Translations under genes and position numbers: made by a program
DNA from: Methanothrix sp.
GTDB taxonomy: Archaea > Halobacteriota > Methanosarcinia > Methanotrichales > Methanotrichaceae
Length of the DNA stretch: 6,441 bases
Direction of reading: 5' to 3'
Assembly (NCBI GenBank): GCA_003162615.1
Contig: PMNG01000044.1
Coordinates: forward strand, 1 to 6,441
Shown here: one piece after another, positions 5,360 to 6,441 of the stretch
Layout: every line of letters begins with the position of its first letter
Numbering within the stretch: position 1 is the first letter of the stretch
Notes under the pieces: model-generated
What the model was told of the DNA's origin: nothing
Seen by the model: only the letters and a program-made list of their open reading frames with translations
Database searches by the model: none

Positions 5360-6346
5360 TTATCGGCCTGTCCTCTTTTCCAGTTCTTCCGGATAGCGAT
5401 CGCCCGCAATGTTAATCTTAGAGAGTGCGGAATTTATATCGCGTAATTCTTCGTGTGTCAGTTCAATGTCCGCTGCTCCCAGATTTTCAATCAAGCGATC
5501 CAGCTTGCGTGTGCCCGGGATAGGAACAATCCATGGCTTTTGGGCAAGCAGCCATGCGAGCGCAATTTGGGCAGATGTCGCATTTTTCTCTGCGGCGACC
5601 TTTTTAATTAACTCGACCAGGACCTGATTTGCATCGAGGTTCTCAGGTTTAAACCGAGGTACAACGTTACGGAAATCGGAACTGTCGAATCTTGAATGTT
5701 TGTCAAATCGTCCTGTAAGGAATCCCTTACCGAGTGGGCTGAACGGAACAAAGCCAATTCCGAGTTCCTCAAGCGTAGTTAGCAGCTCTTCTTCAGGACG
5801 TCTCCACCACATTGAGTATTCACTCTGGACTGCGGTGAGCGGCAGAACTTTGTGGGCGCGACGGATTGTCTGTACCCCTGCTTCGGAAAGCCCCCAATGC
5901 AGAACCTTGCCCTCCTGAATCAGCTCTTTTACTGCTCCGGCCACTTCCTCGATAGGCACATTGGGATCAACACGATGCTGATAAAGCAGATCGATGGTTT
6001 CAATTTTGAGTCGCTTGAGCGAGCCAACAACTGCTTGCTTGATGTGTTCCGGACGACTGTCAAAACCGGCCTCTTTTCCGCTTTTGATGTCGAAGCCGAA
6101 CTTGGTGGCAATGACCACTTCGTCTCGGTAGGGAGCGAGCGCTTCGCCTACCAGTTCCTCGTTCGTGAATGGGCCGTAGATCTCGGCTGTATCAAAAAAA
6201 GTAACGCCGCGTTCAACAGCTGAACGAATCAGTTTAATCATCTCTTTCTTGTCTGACGCCGGACCATAGGCAAAACTCATTCCCATGCAGCCTAATCCAA
6301 TGGCAGAAACCTCAAGACCGTTGTTTCCTAATTTGCGCGTTTTCAA
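5360..6346 (-). CDS. Aldo/keto reductase
   Basis: Intact NADPH-dependent aldo/keto reductase, 328 residues, the usual length of the (beta/alpha)8-barrel family, and closest by eye to the YakC/IolS-like bacterial group. The catalytic tetrad is complete: Asp52 and Tyr57 in FFDTAEIYGPFTNEELVG, Lys82 in VVIATKFGF and His124 in IDLLYQHRVDPN. The cofactor-side signature IVPIPGTRKLDRLIENLGA, which holds NADP phosphate, lies near residues 273-291. It opens with MKTRKLGNNGLEVSAIGLGCMGMS, a standard start for the group. The start is TTG 6346 with AGGGG seven bases upstream. It lies 19 bases after the stop of an upstream flavodoxin, so the two were probably cotranscribed. Arginine codons are almost all CGN (about 18 of 21 by my count), unlike the HerA-like gene, which uses mostly AGA/AGG. 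This suggests acquisition from a bacterial donor. The carbonyl substrate is unknown. Confidence 0.95.
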   Translation of the reverse strand: MKTRKLGNNGLEVSAIGLGCMGMSFAYGPASDKKEMIKLIRSAVERGVTFFDTAEIYGPFTNEELVGEALAPYRDEVVIATKFGFDIKSGKEAGFDSRPEHIKQAVVGSLKRLKIETIDLLYQHRVDPNVPIEEVAGAVKELIQEGKVLHWGLSEAGVQTIRRAHKVLPLTAVQSEYSMWWRRPEEELLTTLEELGIGFVPFSPLGKGFLTGRFDKHSRFDSSDFRNVVPRFKPENLDANQVLVELIKKVAAEKNATSAQIALAWLLAQKPWIVPIPGTRKLDRLIENLGAADIELTHEELRDINSALSKINIAGDRYPEELEKRTGR

Positions 6347-6353
6347 TTCTATT

Positions 6354-6358
6354 CCCCT
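6354..6358 (-). promoter_or_regulatory. Ribosome binding site supporting TTG 6346
   Basis: AGGGG on the minus strand, within AAAAAGGGGAAT, sits seven bases before the TTG start. The next residues already match the family N-terminus, so the TTG is used rather than a later ATG. Confidence 0.55.
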
Positions 6359-6365
6359 TTTTCGT

Positions 6366-6440
6366 TTATGGTATCAAATCAAGTTTTTTTAGCCAGTTTG
6401 CAATATCTTTGTCTGCTCTATCAACACTGCCGCCTCGAAT
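6366..6440 (-). CDS. Flavodoxin, last 24 residues (5' part outside window)
   Basis: The minus strand enters the window in an open frame reading IRGGSVDRADKDIANWLKKL, then DLIP and TAA at 6366-6368. This is the typical end of small flavodoxins: a strand ending in IRG, a Ser-Val turn, and a final amphipathic helix with the W-L-K-K-L pattern. It aligns with the ending of the relic at 4605-4957 (VCGRDVKNAPNEASEWLREI, then GMI), so two flavodoxin genes flanked the aldo/keto reductase. The stop lies 19 bases before the reductase start, within operon spacing. Only 24 residues are visible, so the assignment rests on a short match. Confidence 0.55.
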   Translation of the reverse strand: MRGGSVDRADKDIANWLKKLDLIP

Positions 6441-6441
6441 C

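Noticed and set aside
5852..6223. 123-codon plus-strand frame opposite the aldo/keto reductase
   Set aside because: The opposite strand encodes the complete conserved reductase; this frame is an antisense shadow.

Overview
The window looks like chromosomal DNA of a methanogenic archaeon, perhaps in or near the Methanosarcinales. The evidence is: an iron-sulfur flavoprotein (Isf-type) gene; a HerA/FtsK-type ATPase with an N-terminal HAS-barrel; an F420-dependent NADP oxidoreductase-like Rossmann start; ribosome binding sites of the GGTGATC/AGGTGA type; TTG start codons; and a TATA-box-like site. The genus is inference, because there is no rRNA or tRNA here to fix it.

Left part (1-1854, + strand): the tail of a class I SAM-dependent methyltransferase, then a GNAT-family N-acetyltransferase, then a compact flavin reductase-like FMN-binding protein. 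A TATA-like box at 441-448 suggests the acetyltransferase has its own promoter. A strong hairpin at 1863-1902 lies between the flavin reductase and the convergent Isf-type gene (1939-2601, - strand).

Middle (2602-4601): a 428-base AT-rich divergent intergenic region, then an intact HerA-like hexameric ATPase starting at TTG 3030. The intergenic region holds a curious small frame: ATG at 2776, an in-frame TAG at 2809, then a hydrophobic helix and a charged tail ending in TAG at 2971.

Right part (4602-6441, - strand): the remains of a redox cassette. In transcription order they are the last 24 residues of a flavodoxin (running off the window edge), an intact aldo/keto reductase, a short frame that begins as an F420-dependent NADP oxidoreductase but diverges after about 33 residues, and a flavodoxin relic lacking its N-terminus and broken by a one-base slip at 4787-4790. 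The aldo/keto reductase uses CGN arginine codons almost exclusively, whereas the HerA gene uses mostly AGA/AGG. This fits an acquired cassette that is now decaying around one surviving gene.

Most intact metabolic genes here are flavin, NADPH or Fe-S redox proteins. I see no CRISPR array, transposase, tRNA or rRNA, and no convincing new defence or mobile system. The most unusual items are the TAG-interrupted small membrane frame, the chimeric F420/NADP frame and the eroding flavodoxin cassette.
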